Position numbers and translations under genes: made by a program | Notes under the pieces: model-generated | What the model saw: only the letters and a program-made list of their open reading frames with translations | What the model was told of the DNA's origin: nothing | Databases searched by the model: none | Shown: in pieces, positions 22,200 through 30,068 of the stretch | Numbering within the stretch: position 1 is the stretch's first letter | How the letters are laid out: the number at the start of each line of letters is the position of its first letter | IMG/VR virus record: IMGVR_UViG_3300021364_000059 | Location: 1-39,690 of that record | DNA length: 39,690 nucleotides | Source of the DNA: a virus | Direction: 5' to 3' (one strand)

Positions 22200-22217
22200 A
22201 ATGAAAAGGAGACCATA

Positions 22218-22478
22218 ATGGTAAAATCAAACACTACTGGTTCTAAATACTTTAAAGTAGGATCACAGAACCAACAAATCCTAGCAAAATACTGGGGTAC
22301 AGGTAAAACTTTCACACTTGACGGTTTAAGAGAGCAAATGAATATTGCTTCTCCAGGTGCAAGAGTATCTGAAATCAGAGATGCTGGTTTTAATGTAAAA
22401 TCAAAAACAGCAGAAACTGGTTACCAAGGTAGACCAGCACTTGAGTACACAATCTCAAGAAGAAGAGTAACTGCGTAA
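22218..22478 (+). CDS. Winged-helix-like DNA-binding phage protein, 86 aa
   Basis: The chosen ATG has AAAGGAGA upstream; a longer frame from 22143 runs through the terminator hairpin and is rejected. The sequence SQNQQILAKYWGTGKTFTLDGLREQMNIASPGARVSEIRDAGFNV as separate segments looks like a helix-turn-helix followed by a wing (GYQGRPALEYTISRRR). Small proteins of this kind recur in marine T4-like phages. It could be a transcription regulator and may act on the repeated promoter element that flanks it on both sides (copies 1 and 2); this is inference. Confidence 0.6.
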   Translation: MVKSNTTGSKYFKVGSQNQQILAKYWGTGKTFTLDGLREQMNIASPGARVSEIRDAGFNVKSKTAETGYQGRPALEYTISRRRVTA

Positions 22479-22485
22479 TTAAGTT

Positions 22486-22525
22486 ACCAAAATAGGTTGA
22501 CTTTTGTGCCTTCCTCAGCTATAAT
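22486..22525 (+). promoter_or_regulatory. Sigma70-type promoter with 16-bp conserved upstream element, copy 2
   Basis: ACCAAAATAGGTTGAC (22486-22501), -35 TTGACT, 17-nt spacer, -10 TATAAT (22520-22525). Drives the gene at 22557, which has a GAAAGG ribosome site. Confidence 0.87.
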
Positions 22526-22556
22526 ACATGTATTAATAGGCGAAAGGTAGGCACAA

Positions 22557-23012
22557 ATGACTATGCATCTAGCACGTGGCTTGACCACGATAAATACTAA
22601 GAAGAGAAAGAAAGCAAAACTTACTCTCACAAAAATTTCCAAATATCAAGAACAGATGAAGATACACAACAAGGAAATGAAACGCCTTGGTTGTCATAAT
22701 CTAGTGATGAATTTACAAGAATATATAGATTACTGTCAAGGTAATTACAAACCCAAATCAACTCCTACTGTAACAAAGGCACCTTGGCAACAAGAGGGTT
22801 ACACTCGCACTACAGATCCTGTGCCGAGTCATAATAGCGAACATAGTTTCGCTCCAGCAACAAAGAAAGAAGCAATGCAATACACAGGCGAACGTAAACT
22901 TGTAGGTATTGCAATGATGCACAAGTCAAACCTTGTGCCTGTATTTGCTGATGATGACGATAAAACAGGGTCAAAACAAGCAACAGAAATAGCACAAATG
23001 AGGAGAAACTAA
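22557..23012 (+). CDS. Conserved marine phage protein, 151 aa
   Basis: A protein type that I recognise from many marine T4-like phages without known function. Landmarks are MTMHLARGLTTINTKKRKKAK at the start (a basic patch after a short hydrophobic strand), the NLVMNLQEYIDYCQG segment, and the C-terminal YTGERKLVGIAMMHKSNLV followed by an acidic DDDD patch and QMRRN. It is expressed from promoter copy 2 and ended by a terminator overlapping its stop, so it forms its own early unit. Confidence 0.72.
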   Translation: MTMHLARGLTTINTKKRKKAKLTLTKISKYQEQMKIHNKEMKRLGCHNLVMNLQEYIDYCQGNYKPKSTPTVTKAPWQQEGYTRTTDPVPSHNSEHSFAPATKKEAMQYTGERKLVGIAMMHKSNLVPVFADDDDKTGSKQATEIAQMRRN

Positions 23013-23031
23013 ACTGAGCAGTTTAGTTTTT
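23009..23031 (+). terminator. Intrinsic terminator overlapping the stop codon
   Basis: CTAAACT pairs with AGTTTAG around GAGC, then five T. It includes the TAA of the preceding gene. A late-like TATAAATC begins at its last base (23031-23038) and would serve the hydrolase gene. Confidence 0.75.
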
Positions 23032-23065
23032 ATAAATCAACTTTAAATATTATATGAGGTATATC

Positions 23066-23638
23066 ATGAAATCAACTATACTATGGGTGATTGCCGTCCT
23101 GAGTTTATCGACCGCTTTCGCTCAATCTCAAGCAAGTACATTTCAAAACCCAGTCAAAGGTGAATTGTACTCAGAAGAACGTCAACCGGAACTGTACTGC
23201 CTAGCAATGAACATTTATTTTGAGGCACGTGCAGAACCACAAGCAGGACAATATGCCGTAGCAGACGTTGTCTTGAATCGTGTACAGGACACAAGGTACC
23301 CTGGCACAATCTGCGAAGTAATTAAAGAAGGACCTATACGTGAAAGCTGGAAGACACGAAAAGATCCTGACCTAAAGGACGATGAAAGGAAATATTATCC
23401 TGTGAGACATCGTTGTCAATTTTCATGGTACTGCGATGGTAGAGCCGATAATGTATACGACAGTGATGCATGGAGGATTGCACAAGAGATTGCATTCCGT
23501 ATTGTAAACGAAAGACGTATGCGAGGACTAACTGAAGGTTCTACACATTACCATGCTGATTATGTTTCCCCAAAATGGGCAAAAGAACTCGATCTAGTAG
23601 GTCGTGTAGGCACACACATATTTTATCGTTGGCCGTAA
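23066..23638 (+). CDS. SleB-type cell-wall hydrolase with signal peptide (endolysin candidate)
   Basis: The start at 23066 gives MKSTILWVIAVLSLSTAFA, a signal peptide; the in-frame ATG at 23054 lacks a ribosome site. The mature part has the hydrolase-2/SleB signatures: LAMNIYFEARAEP with the catalytic Glu, YAVADVVLNRV, CQFSWYCDG, then THYHADYVSPKWAK and a final GTHIFYRW. Family members cleave peptidoglycan glycan strands. Export by a signal peptide would place it in the periplasm without a holin. It is probably the phage lysin, under a late-like box. An alternative is a virion-associated wall-degrading protein. Confidence 0.88.
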   Translation: MKSTILWVIAVLSLSTAFAQSQASTFQNPVKGELYSEERQPELYCLAMNIYFEARAEPQAGQYAVADVVLNRVQDTRYPGTICEVIKEGPIRESWKTRKDPDLKDDERKYYPVRHRCQFSWYCDGRADNVYDSDAWRIAQEIAFRIVNERRMRGLTEGSTHYHADYVSPKWAKELDLVGRVGTHIFYRWP

Positions 23639-23654
23639 TTGGTAAAAAAGGTTA

Positions 23655-23694
23655 ACCAAAATAGGTTGACCTTTGCAATTACCTATGCTATATT
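23655..23694 (+). promoter_or_regulatory. Sigma70-type promoter with 16-bp conserved upstream element, copy 3
   Basis: ACCAAAATAGGTTGAC (23655-23670), -35 TTGACC, 17-nt spacer, -10 TATATT (23689-23694). Drives the run of exported proteins that begins at 23735 and has a TAAGGAGG ribosome site. Confidence 0.86.
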
Positions 23695-23734
23695 ATATGT
23701 AACATTAACTATAAAGGCTTTTAAGGAGGCACTT

Positions 23735-24016
23735 ATGAAATATATGAAGACAATGGCTGTAGCAATGGTGCTATTGGCTGGTCAAGTTCAGGCACAAGAT
23801 AATCCTATTGTTACAACAGTTGATAGTATGAAAGACAAAGCTGTCAACAATAAGGTTACAGAATTTGTTGTTAACGAATATAATGATATTAAGCAATATC
23901 AAGCAGACAGTTGGCAACAAGGTAAAGATCAACTAGCTCGAAACAAAGAGCAGATTGTTGGTATCTTTGCAAACGTCAAAGACGCATTTTCACACTACTT
24001 TGTTAAAGAAAACTAA
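23735..24016 (+). CDS. Small exported protein, 93 aa
   Basis: The product starts MKYMKTMAVAMVLLAGQVQAQDNP, a signal peptide with cleavage after AQA or QAQ. The mature part is short and helical, with heptad-like charged residues (SMKDKAVNNKVTEFVVNEYNDIKQY). No family recognised. It is the first gene after promoter copy 3 and heads four consecutive exported proteins. Start chosen by a perfect TAAGGAGG 7 nt upstream, rejecting the longer frame from 23639, which runs through the promoter. Confidence 0.65.
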   Translation: MKYMKTMAVAMVLLAGQVQAQDNPIVTTVDSMKDKAVNNKVTEFVVNEYNDIKQYQADSWQQGKDQLARNKEQIVGIFANVKDAFSHYFVKEN

Positions 24017-24028
24017 TAGGAGGATATT

Positions 24029-24544
24029 ATGAAAGGCATTCTCAAAAATCTTGCAATCCTTAGTTTGGTTGCATCACTTGGCGCATGTTCGACTTATACT
24101 ACAATCGCAGAACGTGACGAATATGCTCAACCTAAATGGTATGCAAACTGTGTAGAAGCAGGTGCTGAAGGTTGGTTTTGGTGGAAAAAAGAAATGGCAT
24201 ATGCTTGCGGTGCAGGTGAGTCAATCTTCCAACAGGCCGCTGAAGAGCAGATGTATGCTATTGCAATGAACAACTTTGCAAAACGTATCAATTCAGAAGT
24301 AAACAGTGAAACTATTCTTGAGTTCAAAGATCAGAACGGTGGCGAGAGTAGAAAAACTTATACTAAGATTAGTTACGTTGTGAATAGCACAACTATTCGC
24401 GAGCATATCGCTAAGGAGACAGGAACATTTAAGTACCAAGGTAAAATGTATACCTTTGTAAAACTCAAGATGGATAAAGAGATCTTTGATGCTCTAGTCC
24501 AGGAGGCTAAAAATGTTAAGACCGCACAACTCAACAATGGTTAG
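24029..24544 (+). CDS. Probable lipoprotein, LPP20-like, 171 aa
   Basis: A lipoprotein signal is clear: MKGILKNLAILSLVASLGACS, lipobox LGAC. The mature protein (PKWYANCVEAGAEGWFWWKKE, then AEEQMYAIAMNNFAKRINSEV, and VKLKMDKEIFDALV) resembles LPP20-type lipoproteins, in which conserved strands follow an A-x-x-x-A helix. Attachment to the outer membrane by the lipid is expected. An AGGAGG site precedes it. The next gene begins inside its 3' end with its own AGGAGG. Confidence 0.68.
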   Translation: MKGILKNLAILSLVASLGACSTYTTIAERDEYAQPKWYANCVEAGAEGWFWWKKEMAYACGAGESIFQQAAEEQMYAIAMNNFAKRINSEVNSETILEFKDQNGGESRKTYTKISYVVNSTTIREHIAKETGTFKYQGKMYTFVKLKMDKEIFDALVQEAKNVKTAQLNNG

Positions 24545-24872
24545 ATCCATTGTAATGTTAGGAGCAGTTCTGGCAGTAACAGCCTGCTCCTCGCATACCG
24601 AAAAGCCTGTAATGGCACAGTTTCAACCACAGTATTGTCACACTGATAGTCAATATACTTTGAAAGACGGCAACAAAGCAAATAGCAGAGTTGATGTCAA
24701 ATGTACCGACAATCCTGAAAACAAACATTTTTTAGCATACAGTGGTATGGCTAAAACTTGTAGGGAGCATTATTATGAAATTAATCTCAATGGTAAAAAT
24801 GTTAGGCAACGTGGTTTCGTCTGCCAAAAACTTGATGGCAGTTGGGAAATCGTTAACCATCCTTACAATTAG
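24513..24872 (+). CDS. Probable lipoprotein with 17-kDa-surface-antigen-like C-terminus, 119 aa
   Basis: The start has CCAGGAGG upstream and overlaps the previous gene by 32 nt. The signal (SIVMLGAVLAVTACSS) has lipobox VTAC. The last 40 residues, TCREHYYEINLNGKNVRQRGFVCQ as segments then DGSWEIVN, match the C-terminal pattern of rickettsial-type 17-kDa surface antigens (Cys-Arg, Gly-Lys, Cys, DGxW). Its 3' third is overlapped out of frame by the next lipoprotein gene for 98 nt. Envelope association is likely; function unknown. Confidence 0.65.
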   Translation: MLRPHNSTMVRSIVMLGAVLAVTACSSHTEKPVMAQFQPQYCHTDSQYTLKDGNKANSRVDVKCTDNPENKHFLAYSGMAKTCREHYYEINLNGKNVRQRGFVCQKLDGSWEIVNHPYN

Positions 24873-25275
24873 TGTAGGACTACTATCGGCTTGCTCAGCA
24901 CAAAACACATTATTGCATACTAGCGAAAGTTCGTATGCAAGCACTAAAACTGACTATCGACCAGTAGATACAAGTGTTGGTGCCCTAGTAAACTACTTTA
25001 GTTGGAACATGAATCGTATGACACCATATGATCAAAAACAACAAGAACAAAGTGTATTTTTCGCACTTAATAATCTACAAAACGGAGAAGTTACACGTTG
25101 GTATAATGGTAACACAGGTGCCCAAGGCGCCGTACAGGTAGCTATGACATACCCACAAGGAAGTGGTTATTGTAGAGTTATTATGAGTCAAATCTATTAC
25201 AAAGGTAAGCAAAGAGACTTTAAAGAGACTGCGTGTATTAATGCAGTAGATAACTCCTGGCGTTTTATCAGGTAA
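24775..25275 (+). CDS. Probable lipoprotein, paralogous C-terminus to its neighbour, 166 aa
   Basis: The start at 24775 has TAGGGAG 7 nt upstream. The lipobox LSAC (Cys40) follows an unusually long N-terminal region; a start at 24835 would give a normal 20-residue signal but has no ribosome site. The C-terminal domain, YCRVIMSQIYYKGKQRDFKE with ACINAVDNSWRF, matches the same 17-kDa-antigen pattern as the preceding protein, so the two are diverged duplicates. The 98-nt overlap in different frames is unusually long for this genome. Confidence 0.62.
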   Translation: MKLISMVKMLGNVVSSAKNLMAVGKSLTILTISVGLLSACSAQNTLLHTSESSYASTKTDYRPVDTSVGALVNYFSWNMNRMTPYDQKQQEQSVFFALNNLQNGEVTRWYNGNTGAQGAVQVAMTYPQGSGYCRVIMSQIYYKGKQRDFKETACINAVDNSWRFIR

Positions 25276-25304
25276 ATATTGTATTGCATAATAGGAATTA
25301 ATAC

Positions 25305-27089
25305 ATGGCATTAGGAATTTTAGTTTTAATTACAGCTCTTTCTATTTCGGCTGTAGCGATATATTATAGTATCGCAGGTTTGGTTGCAATCTTTGCGGCC
25401 GCGGCTATCCCAATTATGATTATGGGTGGCGTTTTAGAAATAGGTAAACTAGTTACCGCAGTATGGTTGCATAAGTATTGGCGACAGGCAAAATGGTGGT
25501 TGAAGTCTTATCTTGCGACAGCAGTGGTTGTACTCATGTTTATTACAAGCATGGGTATTTTTGGTTTCTTATCTAAAGCTCATATTGAACAGACAAGTGC
25601 CAGTGTAGAAAATGTTGCACAGGTAGAACAAATTGATAAGCAAATTGCATCACTAAATGCTGTCATCACAAGAGCAGAACAAACTATTAAGAAAACAGAA
25701 ACATCAGGCACAGGTGCAGATCAAAATATACAAGCACAAATTGATAAAGAACAGGAACGAATTAATACTGCCTATGATAGAGTAAAGCCTGCTATAGATC
25801 AAACTAATGCACAACTAAAAGAAGATTCTAAATTATATACAGATCAAATTGCGGCTGTAGATGTAGAATTAGAAAAATTAGCATCTATGTCAAGTATAGA
25901 CACAAGTGATAGAGATGCAGTAAAATTATTACAACAATTGGTAGGAGCCAGACCAGATGGAAGATACGGTAGTGGCACAGCCAAAGCTGTCAAAGAATTT
26001 AAAGAAGGCTTAGAAACAAAAAAGCAGAATCTATTTGCACAGATAGAAGAATTAAAAACTACTGCCAAAGAAGAAGTAAAACGATTACGTCTTAGAGCAG
26101 AGACTGAAATTGATGATAGTAATAGACTTATTGAACGTCTACGTAAACAATTAGGTACTGACACTGGTGTAGATATTGATGCTATTATTGATGAACAAAA
26201 CACAAGAATTAAAATTGCAAATGCAGAACTTGATGTTCTGACAGAAGAAAAGTTTCAAATAGAATCAGAATATAGAAAACTAGAAGCAGAAGTAGGACCT
26301 ATCAAATACATTGCAGAATTTGTCTATGGCGAAGCCGCAGATAAAAGTATGCTTGAAGAAGCAGTTCGTTGGGTAATTATTACTATTATATTTGTTTTTG
26401 ATCCACTAGCAGTATTATTGCTTATTGCTTCACAGTACACATTTGACTTTGCAAGACGCAAAGACAAAGAAAAAGAGTGGAAAGATTATGAAACTGCTCG
26501 CGGCAATATGATTGCGAGGAATGAAGGCCCAAAGCCTGATACTCCTGAAGAGGAGGATAAATTCGAGGATGTCGATCAAGAAACACTTGACAAAGAAGCA
26601 GAAGAAGATAAGACATTCGAAAACGAAGTAATGCAAGTTGCTGAAAAAATTATGGAAGAAGATAAAGAAATATTAGAGCAACTAGAAGATACTCCAAAAG
26701 AAGAAACTAAAAAAAAAGAAGTAGAATCATCGGAAGAGTCAAACGAAGAACCAACTGACATTGAACAGTGGAACAAGTGGGTCGCGGCCGCAGAAGAAGA
26801 AGTTGCAAAAGAACAAGCAATGATGTTCGGCGAAGATAATCTTAAGAAAAACGAGATTAGAGAAAGAGCAAACCTTGTTGCAAAGTATGAAAAAGACGCA
26901 GAGTGGAATAAAGCAAAACGTAAATGGAAAGATGATAATCCAGATCAAAATATAAAGGATTGGAAGCAGGCTTATGTTTCAGGTAGAATTCACGAACTAC
27001 CTTGGGCTCCTCAAGAAGGTTATGTACAAAATGCTGAACAGAATGAAAGTTCAGTTTGGAACAAACTTCAAGACAGCAAAAATAAGTAA
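25305..27089 (+). CDS. Large membrane coiled-coil protein, 594 aa
   Basis: Three or four membrane helices lie in residues 1-90 (for example LGILVLITALSISAVAIYYS and LATAVVVLMFITSMGIFGFL) and one or two more near 350-375 (WVIITIIFVFDPLAVLLLIA). Between them is a long Glu/Lys/Gln coiled coil, interrupted by a peptidoglycan-binding-like ARPDGRYGSGTAKAVKEF segment (about residues 214-231). The C-terminal 200 residues are very acidic, then basic (KRKWKDDNPDQNIKDWKQ). I recognise the layout from conserved proteins of marine T4-like phages. It may span the inner membrane and contact the wall during lysis; this is inference. Confidence 0.68.
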   Translation: MALGILVLITALSISAVAIYYSIAGLVAIFAAAAIPIMIMGGVLEIGKLVTAVWLHKYWRQAKWWLKSYLATAVVVLMFITSMGIFGFLSKAHIEQTSASVENVAQVEQIDKQIASLNAVITRAEQTIKKTETSGTGADQNIQAQIDKEQERINTAYDRVKPAIDQTNAQLKEDSKLYTDQIAAVDVELEKLASMSSIDTSDRDAVKLLQQLVGARPDGRYGSGTAKAVKEFKEGLETKKQNLFAQIEELKTTAKEEVKRLRLRAETEIDDSNRLIERLRKQLGTDTGVDIDAIIDEQNTRIKIANAELDVLTEEKFQIESEYRKLEAEVGPIKYIAEFVYGEAADKSMLEEAVRWVIITIIFVFDPLAVLLLIASQYTFDFARRKDKEKEWKDYETARGNMIARNEGPKPDTPEEEDKFEDVDQETLDKEAEEDKTFENEVMQVAEKIMEEDKEILEQLEDTPKEETKKKEVESSEESNEEPTDIEQWNKWVAAAEEEVAKEQAMMFGEDNLKKNEIRERANLVAKYEKDAEWNKAKRKWKDDNPDQNIKDWKQAYVSGRIHELPWAPQEGYVQNAEQNESSVWNKLQDSKNK

Positions 27090-27094
27090 TATTG

Positions 27095-27490
27095 ATGAAT
27101 GATCCTGTACTCAATTTAATTACTTCACCTGATAAACTTTTCAATAACAATCCTAGTTTATTGTTGGTCAATCCTAGTGACACTATCAAAGAAAATTTTA
27201 ACTTTCATGCAAAAGAATTTAAGTCAGGTGTAAATTTATATCTATATGAAAATATAGAAGAAGAATTGGGTTGGCTTTTAGATATCGTTCAAAGTGTGGA
27301 TCATATAGTGTTAGATATTGATAATACAAAGAATAACCATTGGATAATTGGACATTTATTAGGTTTTGGTAAAACTTTCTACTTGACAAATACCCCCAAT
27401 CCAGTGTATAATGTAATTAATAATAATAGAATATATGAACTTAAACAATTTATGGAAGGAGTAAAATATTTTGGCATACAACAACAATAG
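27095..27490 (+). CDS. Conserved phage protein of unknown function, 131 aa
   Basis: Start chosen at the ATG of MNDPVLNLI. A compact alpha/beta protein with SLLLVNPSDTIKE and DHIVLDIDNTKNNHWIIGHLLG strands; no motif recognised. The sigma70-type promoter at 27383-27412 lies inside its last third, and the next gene overlaps its end by 20 nt, so the region carries both coding and regulatory load. Confidence 0.6.
   Translation: MNDPVLNLITSPDKLFNNNPSLLLVNPSDTIKENFNFHAKEFKSGVNLYLYENIEEELGWLLDIVQSVDHIVLDIDNTKNNHWIIGHLLGFGKTFYLTNTPNPVYNVINNNRIYELKQFMEGVKYFGIQQQ
27383..27412 (+). promoter_or_regulatory. Sigma70-type promoter for the bS21 gene, inside a coding region
   Basis: TTGACA, 18-nt spacer, TATAAT: both hexamers perfect. 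It lies 59 nt before the bS21 TTG start, implying strong early transcription. Confidence 0.82.
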
Positions 27491-27758
27491 ACGTGGCGGA
27501 TATAATTTCAGATCAAGACGTGGATCTGAACAAAAAGATCCTAGCAAAAGAGGTCTTTATGTAGAAGTACGTAACGGTGACGTTATGAAAGCACTTAGAA
27601 TTTTCAAAAAGAAAGTTCAAGAAGAAGGTATTCTACAGGAATACAAAGAAAGACAACACTACGAAAAGCCTAGTGCAAAACGTAAAAAAGCAAAAGCGGC
27701 TGGTCGTAAACGTTGGTTAAAATTACAAGAAAAGCAAAAGTTAGAACGAGGTTACTAA
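27471..27758 (+). CDS. rpsU: Ribosomal protein bS21, phage-encoded, TTG start
   Basis: bS21 binds the 30S subunit near the anti-Shine-Dalgarno region and helps mRNA selection. The core from about residue 28 (GLYVEVRNGDVMKALRIFKKKVQ, then EYKERQHYEKPSAKRKKAKAAGRKR as segments) matches bS21 throughout, including the YEKPS/KRKKAK signature. At 95 residues it is longer than cellular bS21 (about 70) because of an N-terminal Asn/Arg/Gly-rich extension (AYNNNRRGGYNFRSRRGS). The TTG start is fixed by GGAAGGAG 10 nt upstream and by the lack of ATG. Phage bS21 genes are known from marine viruses including SAR11 phages; they probably bias host ribosomes. Confidence 0.93.
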   Translation: MAYNNNRRGGYNFRSRRGSEQKDPSKRGLYVEVRNGDVMKALRIFKKKVQEEGILQEYKERQHYEKPSAKRKKAKAAGRKRWLKLQEKQKLERGY

Positions 27759-27759
27759 A

Positions 27760-28350
27760 ATGGCACTGACTGCTGAACAGTGGTTCCCTTCAGTAATTTG
27801 GTCTGGTATGATGGATGGTGTTGAAAACGCCGCCATTGAAACATTCGCACAAGATCGTAAACAGGTAGATGAAGGTGTACACGTATCTAATTATATAGGT
27901 TGGCAAAGCGGACCTATTAGGCAAGGTGATAACGAAGAATTTGATAATCTTGTGAAAGCCATTGACGAACAAATCCATAATTGTGCAGTGCAGGCAGACT
28001 TGCCCGAATTACAAATCCAAAACATATGGCTCAATGTAAATGGTCCTGGTTCATATAATCATCTGCATAATCACGCAGGATCTATATTAAGCGGAGTGTA
28101 TTATGTAAAGGCTACTCCCGAACAAGGCAATATCTTTTTTGAAAGAGGAGATAATGCTGAATACTTCCTTCCACCAATGGAGAAACCAAACTATTTTACA
28201 AGCACCGCAACAACATATAAAGCAATGACAGGTGCAATTTATATTTTCCCTGGTTGGTTGAAACACAGTGTACAACCTAACCTTACAAAAGAAGATAGAA
28301 TTAGTATTTCGTTTAATTACGGTATCAAACCAAAAGAGGTAGTTAAGTAA
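27760..28350 (+). CDS. 2OG-Fe(II) oxygenase-type protein (TIGR02466-like), 196 aa
   Basis: Landmarks: [21 protein letters not shown] with the metal-binding His residues, [35 protein letters not shown] with the distal His, and [10 protein letters not shown] with the Arg that usually binds 2-oxoglutarate. This order matches the family of putative 2OG-Fe(II) oxygenases frequent in marine T4-like phages. The substrate is not known; hydroxylation of a protein or nucleic acid is possible. It follows bS21 after 1 nt and overlaps guaC by 1 nt, so all three are probably coupled. Confidence 0.82.
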   Translation: MALTAEQWFPSVIWSGMMDGVENAAIETFAQDRKQVDEGVHVSNYIGWQSGPIRQGDNEEFDNLVKAIDEQIHNCAVQADLPELQIQNIWLNVNGPGSYNHLHNHAGSILSGVYYVKATPEQGNIFFERGDNAEYFLPPMEKPNYFTSTATTYKAMTGAIYIFPGWLKHSVQPNLTKEDRISISFNYGIKPKEVVK

Positions 28351-29510
28351 TGCGTATCGAAGAAGATATGAAGTTAGACTATAAAGATGTTCTTATTCGT
28401 CCTAAGAGAAGCACACTAGGTAGTCGTAAAGAAGTTGATCTAGAACGTGGCTTTACCTTCCGTAACTATAAGCCTGAAGCAATGACTATGGAAGATATTA
28501 GGCCAGAATATAGACACTATCGTGGCACTCCTATTATGGCAAGTAATATGGACGGTGTTGGTACATTTGAAATGGCAGATACTCTTGCTACTGGAGGTAT
28601 CTTTACTTGTCTAGTAAAAACCTATAGTGTAAATGAACTTGTTGGTTATTTTGATAGAGATGATAAATCACATGATCCTGCAAGAACAGAATACGTTGCA
28701 ATGAGCATTGGTATTACAGATGCAGATCATGCAAAATTTAGAGATGTATATGAGCAAACTGGTAGCAGACTAAAGTATGTTTGTATTGACGTAGCAAATG
28801 GCTACTCAGAAAGATTTGCACAGTTTGTAAAAGAATTTAGAAGTCAGTATCCTAATATTGTTATTATTGCAGGCAATGTAGTAACTGGCGAAATGACAGA
28901 GGAGTTAATTTTAAGTGGTGCAGATATTGTTAAAGTTGGTATTGGTCCTGGTAGTGTTTGTACTACCCGTATCCAAACAGGCGTTGGCTACCCCCAACTG
29001 TCAGCAGTCATTGAATGTGCCGATGCCGCACACGGACTTGGAGGACATGTTATCGCAGACGGAGGATGTACCTGCCCAGGAGACGTTGCTAAGGCTTTCG
29101 CTGGAGGTGCCGATTTTGTTATGCTTGGAGGAATGTTGGCAGGTCACGATCAAGGTGGGGGAGAAGTAATTACAAAAATTTATGAAACTAACCAAGTTAA
29201 AAAAACCGATGACGGATTCTTTGAATCTGTTTACGAAGAAAAGCAGTTTGTACAGTTTTATGGCATGAGCAGTAATGCCGCCAATAAGAAGCATTTTGGT
29301 GGACTCAAAGACTATCGTTCATCAGAAGGCCGTGAAGTACTTGTTCCATATAGGGGCGATGTAGCGGCTACAGTGCAGGATTTACTAGGTGGAATACGTA
29401 GTACTTGCACATATGCAGGCGCACTTAGACTAAAGCATCTAATGCGTTGCACAACATTTGTACGTTGTACTCAACAATTCAATGGTATATATGCTACAGA
29501 TGATAAATAA
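28350..29510 (+). CDS. guaC: GMP reductase (IMPDH/GMPR family), 386 aa
   Basis: GuaC converts GMP to IMP with NADPH, moving guanine into the adenine branch. Seen: [25 protein letters not shown] at the start as segments, [34 protein letters not shown], the catalytic-Cys loop [55 protein letters not shown] and GGIRSTCTY. No CBS domains are present, separating it from IMP dehydrogenase. It is slightly longer than cellular GuaC (about 346) through insertions near residues 40-55 and 290-300. Base composition rises in GC around 28985-29130, over the active-site region. In a phage it would rebalance purines released from host nucleic acid. Confidence 0.93.
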   Translation: MRIEEDMKLDYKDVLIRPKRSTLGSRKEVDLERGFTFRNYKPEAMTMEDIRPEYRHYRGTPIMASNMDGVGTFEMADTLATGGIFTCLVKTYSVNELVGYFDRDDKSHDPARTEYVAMSIGITDADHAKFRDVYEQTGSRLKYVCIDVANGYSERFAQFVKEFRSQYPNIVIIAGNVVTGEMTEELILSGADIVKVGIGPGSVCTTRIQTGVGYPQLSAVIECADAAHGLGGHVIADGGCTCPGDVAKAFAGGADFVMLGGMLAGHDQGGGEVITKIYETNQVKKTDDGFFESVYEEKQFVQFYGMSSNAANKKHFGGLKDYRSSEGREVLVPYRGDVAATVQDLLGGIRSTCTYAGALRLKHLMRCTTFVRCTQQFNGIYATDDK

Positions 29511-29576
29511 ATGTGTACAAAGAGACAGAGCTCAATGTACATGCAGGGCCCATAAGGGACTGCAAATATATAAATC
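29502..29576 (+). promoter_or_regulatory. Intergenic leader with two late-type boxes and a small hairpin
   Basis: GATAAATA (29502-29509) overlaps the guaC stop and TATAAATC (29569-29576) lies 22 nt before the Hsp20 ATG. Between them is a hairpin with stems GCAG/CTGC and CCC/GGG (29542-29562). AAAGGAG serves as ribosome site for Hsp20. Confidence 0.45.
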
Positions 29577-29598
29577 TTGCTTATAAAAGGAGAAAACA

Positions 29599-30060
29599 AT
29601 GACAAGAATAACAACTCTAGACTTACCCTCAATACATAGACACTTTGTAGGATTCGACAGAATGTTCGATGAAATGGACAGAATGTTTGAAAACTCTAAG
29701 AGTCAAGGGTATCCTCCATACAACATTGCACAGATCAACGATAATGAATATATGATTTCATTGGCAGTTGCTGGCTTTGGTATGGATAATCTTTCAATTG
29801 AAAAGGACAAAAATGTTCTAAAGATTGAAGGTACTGCTCCAAAAGGAGACGATGAAGTAAATTATCTACACAGAGGAATTGGCGGAAGATCATTCCGTAG
29901 AGAGTTTACTCTAGCAGAACACGTAGATGTTCACAATGCTGAACTTAAAAATGGTATGCTTAATATCCATTTGAAGCGTGAAGTTCCAGAAGAACTGAAG
30001 CCTAAGAAGATTGAAATCAACTCAGGCGCAACTATCGAAGGAACCGTTTCCGAGAAGTAA
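29599..30060 (+). CDS. Small heat-shock protein, Hsp20/IbpA type
   Basis: A 153-residue alpha-crystallin-type holdase that keeps unfolding proteins soluble. The N-terminus HFVGFDRMFDEMDRMFEN is the IbpA-like amphipathic arm. The crystallin domain follows: YPPYNIAQINDNEYMISLAVAGF as segments, then IGGRSFRREFTLAEHVDV and the LKNGMLNIHLKRE strand, with a PKKIEI tail. It may protect capsid or host proteins during infection. A GGGGGAG/CTCCCCC hairpin separates it from clpS. Confidence 0.93.
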   Translation: MTRITTLDLPSIHRHFVGFDRMFDEMDRMFENSKSQGYPPYNIAQINDNEYMISLAVAGFGMDNLSIEKDKNVLKIEGTAPKGDDEVNYLHRGIGGRSFRREFTLAEHVDVHNAELKNGMLNIHLKREVPEELKPKKIEINSGATIEGTVSEK

Positions 30061-30068
30061 ACAGTCTA

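Noticed and set aside
22143-22217. Longer N-terminus for the winged-helix-like protein, or a leader peptide
   Set aside because: It would run through the terminator hairpin and has no ribosome site; the ATG at 22218 has a good one.
29511-29598. tRNA gene in the guaC-hsp20 gap
   Set aside because: Only one small hairpin is visible, with no cloverleaf, T-loop or CCA end.
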